A stretch of 64,000 nucleotides of DNA from Lachnospiraceae bacterium UBA4260. Lineage in GTDB: Bacteria; Bacillota; Clostridia; Lachnospirales; Lachnospiraceae. Below, one piece after another: positions 33,865-43,444 of this stretch; positions within the stretch are counted from its first letter, which is position 1, and each line of letters starts with the position of its first letter. A model generated the notes under the pieces. That model did not search any database, was not told where the DNA came from, and worked only from the letters and a program-made list of their open reading frames with translations. Location of the stretch: positions 185,241 through 249,240 of the forward strand of contig DGWK01000019.1 in the NCBI GenBank assembly GCA_002395235.1, read 5' to 3'. Made by a program: the position numbers and the translations under genes.

Positions 33865-34902
33865 ATGAGAGAATGGACGGTTAAGAGAGAGGAAAAGGAG
33901 CAGCGGTTCAACAAGTATCTGCAGCGGAAGCTGCCGGATGCTCCCTCTTCATTTCTCTATAAAATGCTCAGGAAAAAGAATATCACACTCAATGGCAAAA
34001 AAGCGTCCGGCAGTGAGCTTCTTCAACAAGGAGATCTGGTGACGCTTTTTCTTTCTGATGAGACCATCGGGAAATTTGGCGGAGCCGCGCCCGGACCGGG
34101 CAGCGACAAAAGCGGGGAGGGTGAGCAGCCGCTCACGGAAGAATACACGCGCGCTTTCCGGCAGCTCCGGGGCAGGATCGGCGAGGACGGGATCCTCTAC
34201 GAGGACGACCATATTCTCGCGGTGAGAAAACCTGTGGGCCTCCTCTCCCAGAAAGCTTCGGACTCCGACCTGTCGATGAACGAGTGGCTGGTGGGATATC
34301 TCCTCGAGAAGGGAGCGGTGAGCGCCCGGTCCCTGAAGTCTTTCAAGCCTTCCGTGTGTAATCGTCTGGACAGGAATACCGGAGGGATTCTGATCTGCTC
34401 CAAGTCACTTGCGGGAGCGAGAAAAGCCGCAGAGCTTCTCAGAAACAGAACGATGCGCAAGTTTTACAACGCTGTGGTTCTGGGAAAAGTCGAAAGGCCC
34501 GGCAAAATCGAAGGCTATCTGAAAAAAGACGCAGTGACCAATACGGTCAATTTCAAAAACAAGGCGGAAAAGGGGGCCAATTGGACCAGGACGACCTATC
34601 GACCGCTCATAAGCGGCGGGAAGTGCTCACTTCTGGAACTGGAACTGATCACCGGAAAGACCCACCAGCTCAGGAGCCATCTGGCGGCTTCGGGACATCC
34701 GATCCTGGGAGATCCCAAATACGGCGACCTGAAAGCAAATGAGAAGGTCCGGAGCGAGTACGGCCTCAGAGGACAGATGCTCTGGTGCTGCAGGATCGAA
34801 TTTCCCCGCATGGAAGGAGAGGAGTTCGCCGCCCTGTCCGAGAGAGTAATTATATGCGACCCTCCCCGTATCTACCGGGAGATCGCGGCAGTACGGGAGT
34901 AA
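33865..34902 (+). CDS. RluA-family 23S rRNA pseudouridine synthase
   Basis: A 345-residue pseudouridine synthase. The N-terminal S4 RNA-binding domain (RFNKYLQRKLP, then LYKMLRKKNITLNGKKA) is followed by the catalytic domain with VVNRLDRNTG-like motif (VCNRLDRNTGGILI, catalytic Asp) and GKTHQLRSHLAASGHPILGD. It is closer to the RluC type than to RluD because the S4 domain is short and a Gly/Glu-rich linker (about residues 75-90) intervenes. The target position is not known. The stop codon is 5 bases before the recU start. Confidence 0.88.
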   Translation: MREWTVKREEKEQRFNKYLQRKLPDAPSSFLYKMLRKKNITLNGKKASGSELLQQGDLVTLFLSDETIGKFGGAAPGPGSDKSGEGEQPLTEEYTRAFRQLRGRIGEDGILYEDDHILAVRKPVGLLSQKASDSDLSMNEWLVGYLLEKGAVSARSLKSFKPSVCNRLDRNTGGILICSKSLAGARKAAELLRNRTMRKFYNAVVLGKVERPGKIEGYLKKDAVTNTVNFKNKAEKGANWTRTTYRPLISGGKCSLLELELITGKTHQLRSHLAASGHPILGDPKYGDLKANEKVRSEYGLRGQMLWCCRIEFPRMEGEEFAALSERVIICDPPRIYREIAAVRE

Positions 34903-34907
34903 TAAAT

Positions 34908-35456
34908 ATGCCGACATGGAAATCACGGGGACTTCGCGGCTCTCTCTTTGAGGACGAGATCAACCGAACCAATGACAAATACAAGGAACAGAACCTGGCC
35001 CTCATACAGAAAGTGCCGACGCCGATCACGCCCATGAAGATCGACAGCGAGAACAGGCACATCACACTGGCCTATTTTGACCAGAAGAGTACGGTGGACT
35101 ACATTGGCGTGATCCAGGGGATTCCGGTCTGCTTTGACGCAAAAGAGTGCAAGAAGACCACCTTCGCGCTTCAGAACATTCATCCCCACCAGGTGGATTT
35201 TATGAGGCGGTTCGAGCAGCAGGACGGCATAGCCTTTTTCCTGATCAGCTATACGGAGGAAGGATTTTACTATTATCTGCCATTCCGGCATTTCCTTCCT
35301 TTCTGGGAGCGCGCGCAGGCGGGCGGCAGAAAGAGCTTTCGGATGGACGAACTTGACATGAACTGGGTGCTTCCCCAGCGAAGCGGAGTGCTCGTTCCGT
35401 ACCTGGAAATGATCAACAGAGACCTGGCGGAGAGGGATTCCGATTCGGACGACTGA
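34908..35456 (+). CDS. recU: Holliday junction resolvase RecU
   Basis: A 182-residue structure-specific nuclease that resolves Holliday junctions in Firmicutes. It starts MPTWKSRGLRGSLFEDEINR (RecU N-terminus) and has PVCFDAKECKKTTF, containing the catalytic Asp-x-Lys-Glu cluster, then HPHQVDFMRRFEQQDGIAFF. A longer frame from 34785 reads back into the preceding gene. There is no GGAGG at normal distance, but GGGAGTAA lies 6-12 bases before the ATG. It ends just before the histidine operon promoter. Confidence 0.92.
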   Translation: MPTWKSRGLRGSLFEDEINRTNDKYKEQNLALIQKVPTPITPMKIDSENRHITLAYFDQKSTVDYIGVIQGIPVCFDAKECKKTTFALQNIHPHQVDFMRRFEQQDGIAFFLISYTEEGFYYYLPFRHFLPFWERAQAGGRKSFRMDELDMNWVLPQRSGVLVPYLEMINRDLAERDSDSDD

Positions 35457-35461
35457 CGAAA

Positions 35462-35489
35462 GGGACGTCCCCGCCGAGTTATTTGACAC
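35462..35489 (+). repeat. Possible remnant of dispersed repeat at his promoter
   Basis: GGGACGTCCCCGCCGAGTTA resembles the GGGGATGTCCCC.C.TGAGTTA block of copy B. If it is a remnant, its right end became the -35 (TTGACA) of the his operon promoter. The match is partial. Confidence 0.3.
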
Positions 35490-35511
35490 GGGGGCCATAT
35501 TCCTGTATACT
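35483..35511 (+). promoter_or_regulatory. Promoter of histidine operon
   Basis: TTGACA (35483-35488) and TATACT (35506-35511) with a 17-base spacer, 61 bases before hisZ. Confidence 0.85.
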
Positions 35512-35525
35512 TCCAATGGTTTTAT

Positions 35526-35543
35526 GTGCTAACAAATTAGCAC
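35526..35543 (+). promoter_or_regulatory. Candidate operator palindrome in his leader
   Basis: GTGCTAA-CAAA-TTAGCAC, a perfect 7-bp inverted repeat with a 4-base centre, lies 15 bases after the -10 box, where a repressor would block transcription. No T-box or attenuator with His codons is visible. Confidence 0.5.
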
Positions 35544-35571
35544 TGCATTTTGATAAAGTGAAGGAGAAGGC

Positions 35572-36705
35572 ATGAATTACGCAAACAGAAGATCTCAGGA
35601 CCTGCTGCATACGCCCGAAGGCGTCAGGGACTCCTACGGAAAGGAAAATACCGCCAAACAGACGATCATCCAGAGGATCGCGGGGCAGATCCATCTGTAC
35701 GGGTACGAGGATCTTCAGACGCCTTCCTTTGAATATTTTGACGTGTTCTCCAACGAGATCGGGACCACCTCCTCGAGGGAACTGTACAAATTCTTCGACA
35801 AAGAAGGGGATACACTGGTGCTGCGGCCCGACTTTACGCCCTCTGTGGCCAGATGCGCGGCCAAGTATTTTATGGACGAGAAGCGCCCGCTGCGCTTCTG
35901 TTATCAGGGCAGCGCCTACAGCAACACTTCGAACCTGCAGGGCAAGCTCAAGGAGACCACCCAGATGGGGGCGGAACTCATGAACGACGCCAGCGCCCAG
36001 GCGGACGGAGAGATGATCGCGATGCTGATCGAGAGCCTTCTGGAAGCGGGACTCACCGAGTTCCAGATCAGTGTGGGCAACGTCGAGTACTTCAAGGGGA
36101 TCTGCGAGCATCTCGGAATGGACAGGACCTTGGAGGAGACGCTGCGCGACGAGATCTCGGGCAAGAACTATTTTGCCGCCGAAGACCTCCTCAAGAGCGA
36201 AGGATTTAAGAGAGAGGACAGGGACCTGTTCCTCAGGATCAGGGATTTCATGGAGACGGCAGAGGACCTGGTAAAGGCCGCCGATACGGCGCCGGGGGCG
36301 CGCGCGCAGGCCGCCGTGAGACGTCTCATCGATGTCTGGAACGTGGTGGACGCATACGGACTCTCCAAATATATCAGCTTCGATCTCTCGCTCCTTAGTA
36401 AATACCATTATTACACGGGAATTATCTTCAAGGGATATACGTACGGGACCGGGGAACCCATCGCTTCGGGAGGCAGATATGACCAGCTGCTGGGGTATTT
36501 CGGCAAAGAAGCGCCGGCCATAGGCTGCATGATCTCGATCGATCCACTCATGGAGGCCATGAGAAGGCAGCATCTCTTAGACGTGCAGGAGCCCGAGATC
36601 CACAAGATCTATTACAATGAGGACAATTACAGGGAGGCCCTGAAAACGGCCCGTATGAGCCGGCAGGCAGGCTTCAGGACGGTCCTGCTGCCGGAGGAAA
36701 ACTAA
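35572..36705 (+). CDS. hisZ: ATP phosphoribosyltransferase regulatory subunit HisZ
   Basis: HisZ is a histidyl-tRNA synthetase-like protein without charging activity that activates the short form of HisG. The 377-residue product has class II synthetase motifs (TPEGVRDSYGKEN, DLQTPSFEYFDVF, LVLRPDFTPSVARCAAKYF, YTYGTGEPIASGGRYDQLLG) but is shorter than HisRS and lacks the tRNA-anticodon domain. AAGGAGAAGG precedes the ATG. It is the first gene of the his operon, and a copy of the dispersed repeat separates it from hisG. Confidence 0.93.
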   Translation: MNYANRRSQDLLHTPEGVRDSYGKENTAKQTIIQRIAGQIHLYGYEDLQTPSFEYFDVFSNEIGTTSSRELYKFFDKEGDTLVLRPDFTPSVARCAAKYFMDEKRPLRFCYQGSAYSNTSNLQGKLKETTQMGAELMNDASAQADGEMIAMLIESLLEAGLTEFQISVGNVEYFKGICEHLGMDRTLEETLRDEISGKNYFAAEDLLKSEGFKREDRDLFLRIRDFMETAEDLVKAADTAPGARAQAAVRRLIDVWNVVDAYGLSKYISFDLSLLSKYHYYTGIIFKGYTYGTGEPIASGGRYDQLLGYFGKEAPAIGCMISIDPLMEAMRRQHLLDVQEPEIHKIYYNEDNYREALKTARMSRQAGFRTVLLPEEN

Positions 36706-36707
36706 AG

Positions 36708-36785
36708 GATGCACACGCGTGCGGAACGGAAGATGCTGCCAGCGGGCAGCCCGCACGCGGCGCAGCGGCTCGCGCTGCGAGCCTT
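36708..36785 (+). repeat. Copy E of dispersed repeat, inside the his operon
   Basis: The 3' module only (78 bases): GATGCACACGCGTGCGG, then inner hairpin CTGCC-AGCG-GGCAG, the pairing strand CCGCACGCG, and GGCTCGCGCTGCGAGCC. It begins 3 bases after the hisZ stop codon and ends 39 bases before hisG, so it is transcribed within the operon. Confidence 0.88.
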
Positions 36786-36823
36786 AAACTATATACAGAA
36801 TGATGTGACAGACGGAGGACAGT

Positions 36824-37465
36824 GTGAACGACTATATAACTATTGCCCTGACGAAAGGACGGCTGGCCAGCCAGACCATGGCGCTTCTCGAAAGAGCCGG
36901 CTATTACTGCGAGGAACTCAAGGACAAGAGCTCCCGCAAGCTGATCTTTGTGAACGAAGAGCAGAAGCTCCGTTTCTTCCTCGCGAAGGGACCGGATGTG
37001 CCGACTTATGTCGAATACGGAGCTGCGGATATAGGAGTGGTCGGATCCGACATCATCATGGAGGAGAACCGCAGAGTCTATGAGGTCCTCGACCTGGGCT
37101 TCGGCAAGTGCAGGATGTGTGTCTGCGGCCCCTCGGAGGCGAAGGAACTGCTGCAGCACCACGAGATGATCCGGGTCACATCCAAATACCCGAATATCGC
37201 GAGAGAGTACTTCTATAACAGAAAGCATCAGACGGTGGACATCATTAAGCTCAACGGATCCGTGGAGCTGGGGCCCATCGTGGACCTGGGAGATGTGATC
37301 GTCGATATCGTGGAGACCGGTTCCACCCTGAAGGAAAACGGACTCGCCGTTCTGGAAGAAGTGTGCCCCGTATCCGCCAGGATGATCGTCAACCAGGTGT
37401 CCATGCAGATGAAAACGGCGAGGATCAGGGAGATCATGGCGAATGTCCGCGACTGCCTGGAGTGA
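36824..37465 (+). CDS. hisG: ATP phosphoribosyltransferase, short form HisG
   Basis: The first enzyme of histidine synthesis, joining ATP and PRPP. The 213-residue short form lacks the C-terminal regulatory domain of long HisG and therefore needs HisZ, encoded just upstream. Family motifs: YITIALTKGRLASQTMALLE near the N-terminus, ADIGVVGSDIIMEE, and the PRPP-binding loop VDIVETGSTLKENGL. It starts with GTG preceded by CGGAGGACA. Confidence 0.96.
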   Translation: MNDYITIALTKGRLASQTMALLERAGYYCEELKDKSSRKLIFVNEEQKLRFFLAKGPDVPTYVEYGAADIGVVGSDIIMEENRRVYEVLDLGFGKCRMCVCGPSEAKELLQHHEMIRVTSKYPNIAREYFYNRKHQTVDIIKLNGSVELGPIVDLGDVIVDIVETGSTLKENGLAVLEEVCPVSARMIVNQVSMQMKTARIREIMANVRDCLE

Positions 37466-37560
37466 TCTTCGGACCGCTGAACAGTTACGATTTTTCAGGA
37501 TAAGATCGTCAGAAATGACTGTGTTAAAAGGACCGTATCAGAAAGGACTGTGGAGAACAG

Positions 37561-38859
37561 ATGAGAATAGTAAAGCTCGATGAAAACACCAGGGAGCAGG
37601 CGCTTGAGAAGCTGATCGGGCGCGGCGCCTCCGGCTACGGGGACTACGAAAAGACGGTGCAGGACATCATCGCGAACGTGCGGGAAAACGGGGATGAAGC
37701 CGTCATCGGATACGAGAAGAAATTCGACCGGTGCGACCTGACGCCCCAGACGCTTCGCGTCTCCCGCCAGGAGATCGAGGAGGCCTACGCGGCCCTTGAC
37801 CCGGCGCTGATCGAAGTTATGAAAAAGGCGGCCGCAAACATCCGCGATTATCACGAAAAGCAGAAGAGGACCAGCTGGATCACCACCAGAGAAGACGGCG
37901 TGATCCTGGGCCAGAAGATCACCCCCATCGAGGTGTCGGGTTGCTACGTACCCGGCGGAAGGGCCGTCTATCCCTCCAGTGTGTTGATGAATATCGTCCC
38001 GGCCAAGGTGGCGGGCGTAGAGAAGATTGTCATGTGCACCCCTCCCGGCGCGGACGGCAAGGCAGCGGCGGGAACTGTCGTGGCAGCGGATATAGCGGGC
38101 GCGGATGAGATCTACAAGGTCGGCGGCGCGCAGGCGATCGCCGCTATGGCATACGGGACACAGACCATTCCCAAGGTGGATAAGATCACAGGACCCGGCA
38201 ACATTTTCGTCGCGCTCGCCAAAAAGCAGTGCTTCGGAGTGACCGGTATCGACTCGGTGGCGGGTCCCAGCGAGATCCTGGTAATCGCGGACAGCACGGC
38301 AAATCCCAGATTTGTGGCGGCTGATCTCCTTTCCCAGGCGGAGCACGATCCCATGGCCAGCGCCATTCTCCTGACTACGGACATGGCTCTGGCGAAAGCC
38401 GTATCGGACGAAATCGACAGGTTCTTGAAGACTCTCTCCAGGGCGGAGATCATTAATAAGTCCCTGGAGGACTACGGTTACATATTCGTGGGAGAGACCA
38501 TGGAGGACCTGATCGGGGCGGCCAATACGATCGCTTCCGAACACCTGGAGATCATCACGGCAAATCCCTACGAGGTCATGACCAAAATAAAGAACGCCGG
38601 CGCGATCTTCCTGGGAAGCTATTCTTCGGAGCCGCTGGGGGACTATTTTGCCGGCCCCAACCATATCCTTCCCACGAACGGGACGGCGAGATTTTTCTCC
38701 CCGCTGGGCGTGGACGACTTTGTCAAGAAGAGCAGCATCATTTCTTATTCCAAGGAGGCACTCAGGGCCGTCCACAAGGATATTGAGCTGTTCGCCATGA
38801 GCGAAGGACTCACGGCACACGCGAATTCCATCGCGGTCCGTTTTGAAGAGGAGGAATGA
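37561..38859 (+). CDS. hisD: Histidinol dehydrogenase
   Basis: A zinc enzyme that carries out the last two NAD-dependent oxidations from histidinol to histidine. The 432-residue product shows IEVSGCYVPGGRAVYPSSVL, VGGAQAIAAMAYGT, ITGPGNIFVALAKK, AGPSEILVIADSTANP and the zinc/catalytic AEHDPMASAI and SEHLEI blocks. Length is usual. hisB begins at its stop codon, so the two are translationally coupled. Confidence 0.97.
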   Translation: MRIVKLDENTREQALEKLIGRGASGYGDYEKTVQDIIANVRENGDEAVIGYEKKFDRCDLTPQTLRVSRQEIEEAYAALDPALIEVMKKAAANIRDYHEKQKRTSWITTREDGVILGQKITPIEVSGCYVPGGRAVYPSSVLMNIVPAKVAGVEKIVMCTPPGADGKAAAGTVVAADIAGADEIYKVGGAQAIAAMAYGTQTIPKVDKITGPGNIFVALAKKQCFGVTGIDSVAGPSEILVIADSTANPRFVAADLLSQAEHDPMASAILLTTDMALAKAVSDEIDRFLKTLSRAEIINKSLEDYGYIFVGETMEDLIGAANTIASEHLEIITANPYEVMTKIKNAGAIFLGSYSSEPLGDYFAGPNHILPTNGTARFFSPLGVDDFVKKSSIISYSKEALRAVHKDIELFAMSEGLTAHANSIAVRFEEEE

Positions 38860-38861
38860 CC

Positions 38862-39455
38862 ATGGAAAAGAGGAGCGCACAGATCACAAGAAAGACGGGC
38901 GAGACGGATATTACCATGAACTTCTGCCTGGACGGCAGCGGTAAGGCACAGCTCTCCACCGGCATCGGCTTTTTCGACCACATGATGGACGCCTTCACAA
39001 GGCACGGGCTGTTCGACATGGAGCTTAAGGTCGAGGGCGACCTGCACGTGGACGGACACCACACGGTGGAAGACACCGGGATCGTCCTGGGACAGGCCAT
39101 TAAAGAGGCGGTCGGCGACAAAAAGGGAATCAAGAGATACGGCTGCTTCATCCTGCCCATGGATGAGGCGCTGATTCTGTGCGCGGTGGACCTGTGCGGC
39201 AGGCCCTATTTTGTCATGGAGGGAGAGCCCTTCACGGCGCCTATGGTAGGCGATTTCGACACGGAGCTGGTCAGAGAGTTCTTCTATTCGATCTCTTACA
39301 GCGCCGCGATGAACCTCCATTTCCGGATTCTCTCCGGGAGCAACGCTCACCACATCATCGAAGGAATGTTCAAGTGCTTCTCCAAGGCGCTGGACATGGC
39401 AACGCAGAAAGAAGTGCGCATCACGGACGTCCTGAGCACCAAGGGAAGCCTGTGA
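38862..39455 (+). CDS. hisB: Imidazoleglycerol-phosphate dehydratase
   Basis: A dehydratase with two manganese ions, 197 residues. The HHxxE-type metal motifs are present: FFDHMMDAFTRHG, DGHHTVEDTGIVLGQA, and SGSNAHHIIEGMFKCFSKAL. It is the single-domain HisB without the histidinol-phosphatase part found in E. coli. The ATG at 38862 lies 8 bases from GAGGAGG; an upstream ATG at 38856 overlaps the hisD stop. Confidence 0.96.
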   Translation: MEKRSAQITRKTGETDITMNFCLDGSGKAQLSTGIGFFDHMMDAFTRHGLFDMELKVEGDLHVDGHHTVEDTGIVLGQAIKEAVGDKKGIKRYGCFILPMDEALILCAVDLCGRPYFVMEGEPFTAPMVGDFDTELVREFFYSISYSAAMNLHFRILSGSNAHHIIEGMFKCFSKALDMATQKEVRITDVLSTKGSL

Positions 39456-39485
39456 ACGCGCAGTAGCATACAATTTGAGGTAAAA

Positions 39486-40790
39486 ATGGATACACAGTAT
39501 AAGAAGCTGATCCCCTGCATTTATTTAAAGGACTGCAAAGCCGTAAAGAGCCTTACGGACCATGAGCCGGAGGAACAGGAGCCGGCCGCGCTGGCGGCCG
39601 CTTACGACAACGGCTTTACGGACGCCCTGATCGTCTTTGATCTGTCCGACACGGATCAGGAACAGGAAGCCCACAACGACATCATCCGGGAGATCTGCGG
39701 CAGGATCCGCATCCCGGTGATCGCGGCGGGACGTATCAGACGGATGGAGGATGTCAAAAAATTCCTCTATGCCGGCTGCAGCATGGCCTGCCTGAATCTC
39801 TCCAAGGAAGGGAACGCGAAAATCGCGGCGGAAGTGGCGGACAAGTTCGGAGCCGACAAGATCGGCGCCTGCTTCTCTTCGGAAGAGCAGATCGAAGAGT
39901 ATAAAGAGTATATTGACTGCAATATCTCCTGCCTGATCTACGTGGGAGAAGAGCCTTTTGAGGGCCTTGAAAGAGTGCAGACGGCGATTCCGGTGATCGC
40001 CCAGATCACACGGAAGAGCTGCGTCAGAGAGACGCTCCTGCACAGCGGGATCCATGGCGTGACAGGCGCCGGCGTGAACGCGAGGACAGGGAAGCTTCAG
40101 CATGTGAGAAACAAGCTGATCTCCTGCGGCATTCCGGTCAGGATCCGGGAGGCGGCATACAAGTGGGATCAGTTCAAGCTCGGCCCCGACGGGCTGCTCC
40201 CCGTGGTGGTCCAGGAGGCCTCCACGGACCAGGTGCTCATGGTCGCCTACATGAATGAAGAGGCCTACAACATGACTGTCGCCACGGGCAGGATGACCTA
40301 CTGGTCCAGAAGCCGGAACGAGATCTGGGTAAAGGGACTCACCAGCGGACATTTCCAGTACGTGCACTCCCTGAAGGCGGACTGCGACATGGATACGCTT
40401 CTCGCCAAAGTAGAGCAGGTCGGCGCGGCCTGCCACACAGGAAGTCATTCCTGCTTCTTCAACACAGTATTGACGGAGGAGGGCAAGGAGTCCTTCAATC
40501 CACAGACAGTCCTTCTCAAAGACTATCAGACAATCACGGATCGAAGAGACCACCCCAAGAAGGGATCCTATACCAACTATCTTTTTGACAAGGGCATCGA
40601 CAAGATGCTCAAGAAGCTGGGAGAAGAGGCGACGGAGATCATCATTGCCGCCAAGAATCCCAATCCCAATGAGATCGTCTACGAGATCTCGGATTACCTC
40701 TATCACCTGATGGTGGTAATGGCCGAGAAAGGGATCACATGGGAAGATGTGACGCAGGAGCTGGCGCGCAGGCAGAAGAAGGAGAGCTGA
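39486..40790 (+). CDS. hisIE: HisF-like/HisI/HisE fusion protein
   Basis: A three-part protein of 434 residues. Residues about 225-325 are HisI (PR-AMP cyclohydrolase: VVVQEASTDQVLMVAYMNEE, YWSRSRNEIWVKG, ADCDMDTLLAKV with metal-binding Cys/Asp, CHTGSHSCFF). Residues about 340-430 are HisE (PR-ATP pyrophosphatase: KGSYTNYLF, KKLGEEATEIIIAAKN). The N-terminal 215 residues resemble the HisA/HisF barrel (LIPCIYLKDCKAVKS, PVIAAGRIRRMEDVKKFLYA, IHGVTGAGVNA), but the catalytic Asp of the first strand is Tyr (Y13), and the second is not evident, so it is probably inactive. It ends the his run; hisA, hisF, hisH and hisC are not in this window. Confidence 0.92.
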   Translation: MDTQYKKLIPCIYLKDCKAVKSLTDHEPEEQEPAALAAAYDNGFTDALIVFDLSDTDQEQEAHNDIIREICGRIRIPVIAAGRIRRMEDVKKFLYAGCSMACLNLSKEGNAKIAAEVADKFGADKIGACFSSEEQIEEYKEYIDCNISCLIYVGEEPFEGLERVQTAIPVIAQITRKSCVRETLLHSGIHGVTGAGVNARTGKLQHVRNKLISCGIPVRIREAAYKWDQFKLGPDGLLPVVVQEASTDQVLMVAYMNEEAYNMTVATGRMTYWSRSRNEIWVKGLTSGHFQYVHSLKADCDMDTLLAKVEQVGAACHTGSHSCFFNTVLTEEGKESFNPQTVLLKDYQTITDRRDHPKKGSYTNYLFDKGIDKMLKKLGEEATEIIIAAKNPNPNEIVYEISDYLYHLMVVMAEKGITWEDVTQELARRQKKES

Positions 40791-40882
40791 TCTGTATTTT
40801 GCCCCGGGAAGGCCGAAGTGCGTCGGCAGGCAGCTTTTATCTGAAACAGCACAAAAAAGGGCGGGATTTGTCGCAAATTTTC

Positions 40883-40911
40883 TTGACAGGTCCGCGCCCT
40901 TCTGTTATGTT
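40883..40911 (+). promoter_or_regulatory. Promoter of rplU operon
   Basis: TTGACA (40883-40888) and TATGTT (40906-40911) with a 17-base spacer, in the 249-base gap after hisIE. A hairpin AAGGGCG.../...CGCCCTT spans the same segment and may end his transcription. Confidence 0.7.
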
Positions 40912-40916
40912 ATTTG

Positions 40917-41036
40917 AGTATGCCGCATGATGAGGCTCTTAATGTGCTGCGCTGTATGGTACTGCAGGAACAGCAGCATGAAAGCGCTCAGTGAAGAGCC
41001 GCCGCAATCAGCGAGTTTTTATAAGAAGGAGGTACC
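40917..41036 (+). promoter_or_regulatory. Probable L21 leader (rplU 5' untranslated region)
   Basis: A 120-base leader between the promoter and rplU with several paired segments (for example GGCTCTT near 40934 with AAGAGCC near 40995, and GCTGC/GCAGC around 40955-40978), ending in GGAGGTACC. Firmicutes rplU genes usually carry an autoregulatory L21 leader here. The match to that family is by position and structure only. Confidence 0.5.
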
Positions 41037-41039
41037 AGA

Positions 41040-41345
41040 ATGTACGCAATTATCGCAACAGGTGGCAAGCAGTACAAAGTTTCCGAGGGAGATATCATCG
41101 ATATCGAGAAGATCGAGGGCGAGAGTGGCACAGAGGTCACTTTTGACAAGGTCATCTGCATCGGCGGAGACACCATGAAGGTTGGCGCAGATGTCGCAGC
41201 CGCAACTGTCACAGGCACTGTTATGGATCAGGGCAAGGGCAAGAAGGTCGTAGTTTACCACTACAAGAGAAAGACCGGCTATCACAAGAAGAACGGCCAC
41301 AGACAGCTCTTCACCCGCGTTAAGATCGACAAGATCAACGGCTGA
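41040..41345 (+). CDS. rplU: 50S ribosomal protein L21
   Basis: A 101-residue large-subunit protein that binds 23S rRNA with L20. MYAIIATGGKQYKVSEGDII is the family N-terminus, and KTGYHKKNGHRQLFTRVKI the C-terminus. GGAGGTACC precedes the ATG. It opens the rplU-prp-rpmA-obgE group. Confidence 0.97.
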   Translation: MYAIIATGGKQYKVSEGDIIDIEKIEGESGTEVTFDKVICIGGDTMKVGADVAAATVTGTVMDQGKGKKVVVYHYKRKTGYHKKNGHRQLFTRVKIDKING

Positions 41346-41381
41346 TCGCGTCTGATATAAGACAGGTCAGGTAAGACAACA

Positions 41382-41738
41382 ATGGTCACGGTTATGATCA
41401 CGAAGCAGAAAGGGGTATATAAGTCCTTTATCTGCAGCGGACATGCGGAATACGCGTCCCGAAAAGGGATCGCGAAGCTCGTAAGGCCGCAGGGCGATGT
41501 GGTGTGCGCGGGCGTCTCCGCCATAGTCATCAACACTGTGAACTGTCTGCAGGATCTTCTCCATGAAGACGTCGGATGTGATTATGACAGCGAGGAAGGC
41601 GGACTTTTGACATGCGTCTTCCGTAATGACCCCAGTAAGGAAGCATCACTTCTCATCGACTCCATGATCCACGGCCTTAAGTGGATACAGAAAGAGTACG
41701 GTGAGAGATATCTGAGAATTGAAACCAAGGAGGTATAG
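41382..41738 (+). CDS. prp: Ribosomal-processing cysteine protease Prp
   Basis: A 118-residue cysteine protease that removes the N-terminal extension of L27. It has [11 protein letters not shown] with the catalytic His and [13 protein letters not shown] with the catalytic Cys. It is located between rplU and rpmA, as in other Firmicutes. The following L27 has the matching extension, which supports the substrate assignment. The stop codon is 2 bases before the rpmA ATG. Confidence 0.93.
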   Translation: MVTVMITKQKGVYKSFICSGHAEYASRKGIAKLVRPQGDVVCAGVSAIVINTVNCLQDLLHEDVGCDYDSEEGGLLTCVFRNDPSKEASLLIDSMIHGLKWIQKEYGERYLRIETKEV

Positions 41739-41740
41739 TC

Positions 41741-42031
41741 ATGTTAAATTTGAACCTTCAGTTCTTTGCCCATAAAAAGGGAATGGGATCCACCAAGAAC
41801 GGCCGTGATTCCAACGCTAAGAGACTCGGCGCCAAGAAGGCTGACGGCCAGTTCGTCAAGGCCGGCAACATTCTTTACAGACAGCGCGGCACCAGCATCC
41901 ACCCCGGCCTTAACGTAGGCATCGGCGGCGATGACACCCTGTATGCTCTGACCGACGGCATCCTTCGCTTTGAGCGCGTTGGTAAGGACAAGAAGAGAGC
42001 TTCTGTCCATCCCGTAGAGGCACAGCAGTAA
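41741..42031 (+). CDS. rpmA: 50S ribosomal protein L27 with cleavable N-terminus
   Basis: A 96-residue protein near the peptidyl-transferase centre. The N-terminal extension [14 protein letters not shown] has the LQFF|AHKKG site that Prp cuts, exposing the conserved [15 protein letters not shown]. This form is typical of Firmicutes; the adjacent Prp gene is its partner. GGAGGTATAGTC precedes the ATG. Confidence 0.97.
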   Translation: MLNLNLQFFAHKKGMGSTKNGRDSNAKRLGAKKADGQFVKAGNILYRQRGTSIHPGLNVGIGGDDTLYALTDGILRFERVGKDKKRASVHPVEAQQ

Positions 42032-42119
42032 TATCTGCAGGGAATACCGATGATTGTAAGGACTTCAGGCAGGCGTCAAGCACTGTCTGAAGTCTTTTGC
42101 GCATATTGCGGCAGGCTAA

Positions 42120-43430
<1,311 letters not shown>

Positions 43431-43444
43431 TTAAAGGAGTATAT

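Noticed and set aside
36709..37083. A peptide beginning MHTRAERK encoded by the dispersed repeat (seen also at 59731-59842)
   Set aside because: The frame holds in copies E and G, but the inner hairpin of copy F is one base longer and shifts it, while base pairing is kept. Selection appears to act on structure and not on a peptide.
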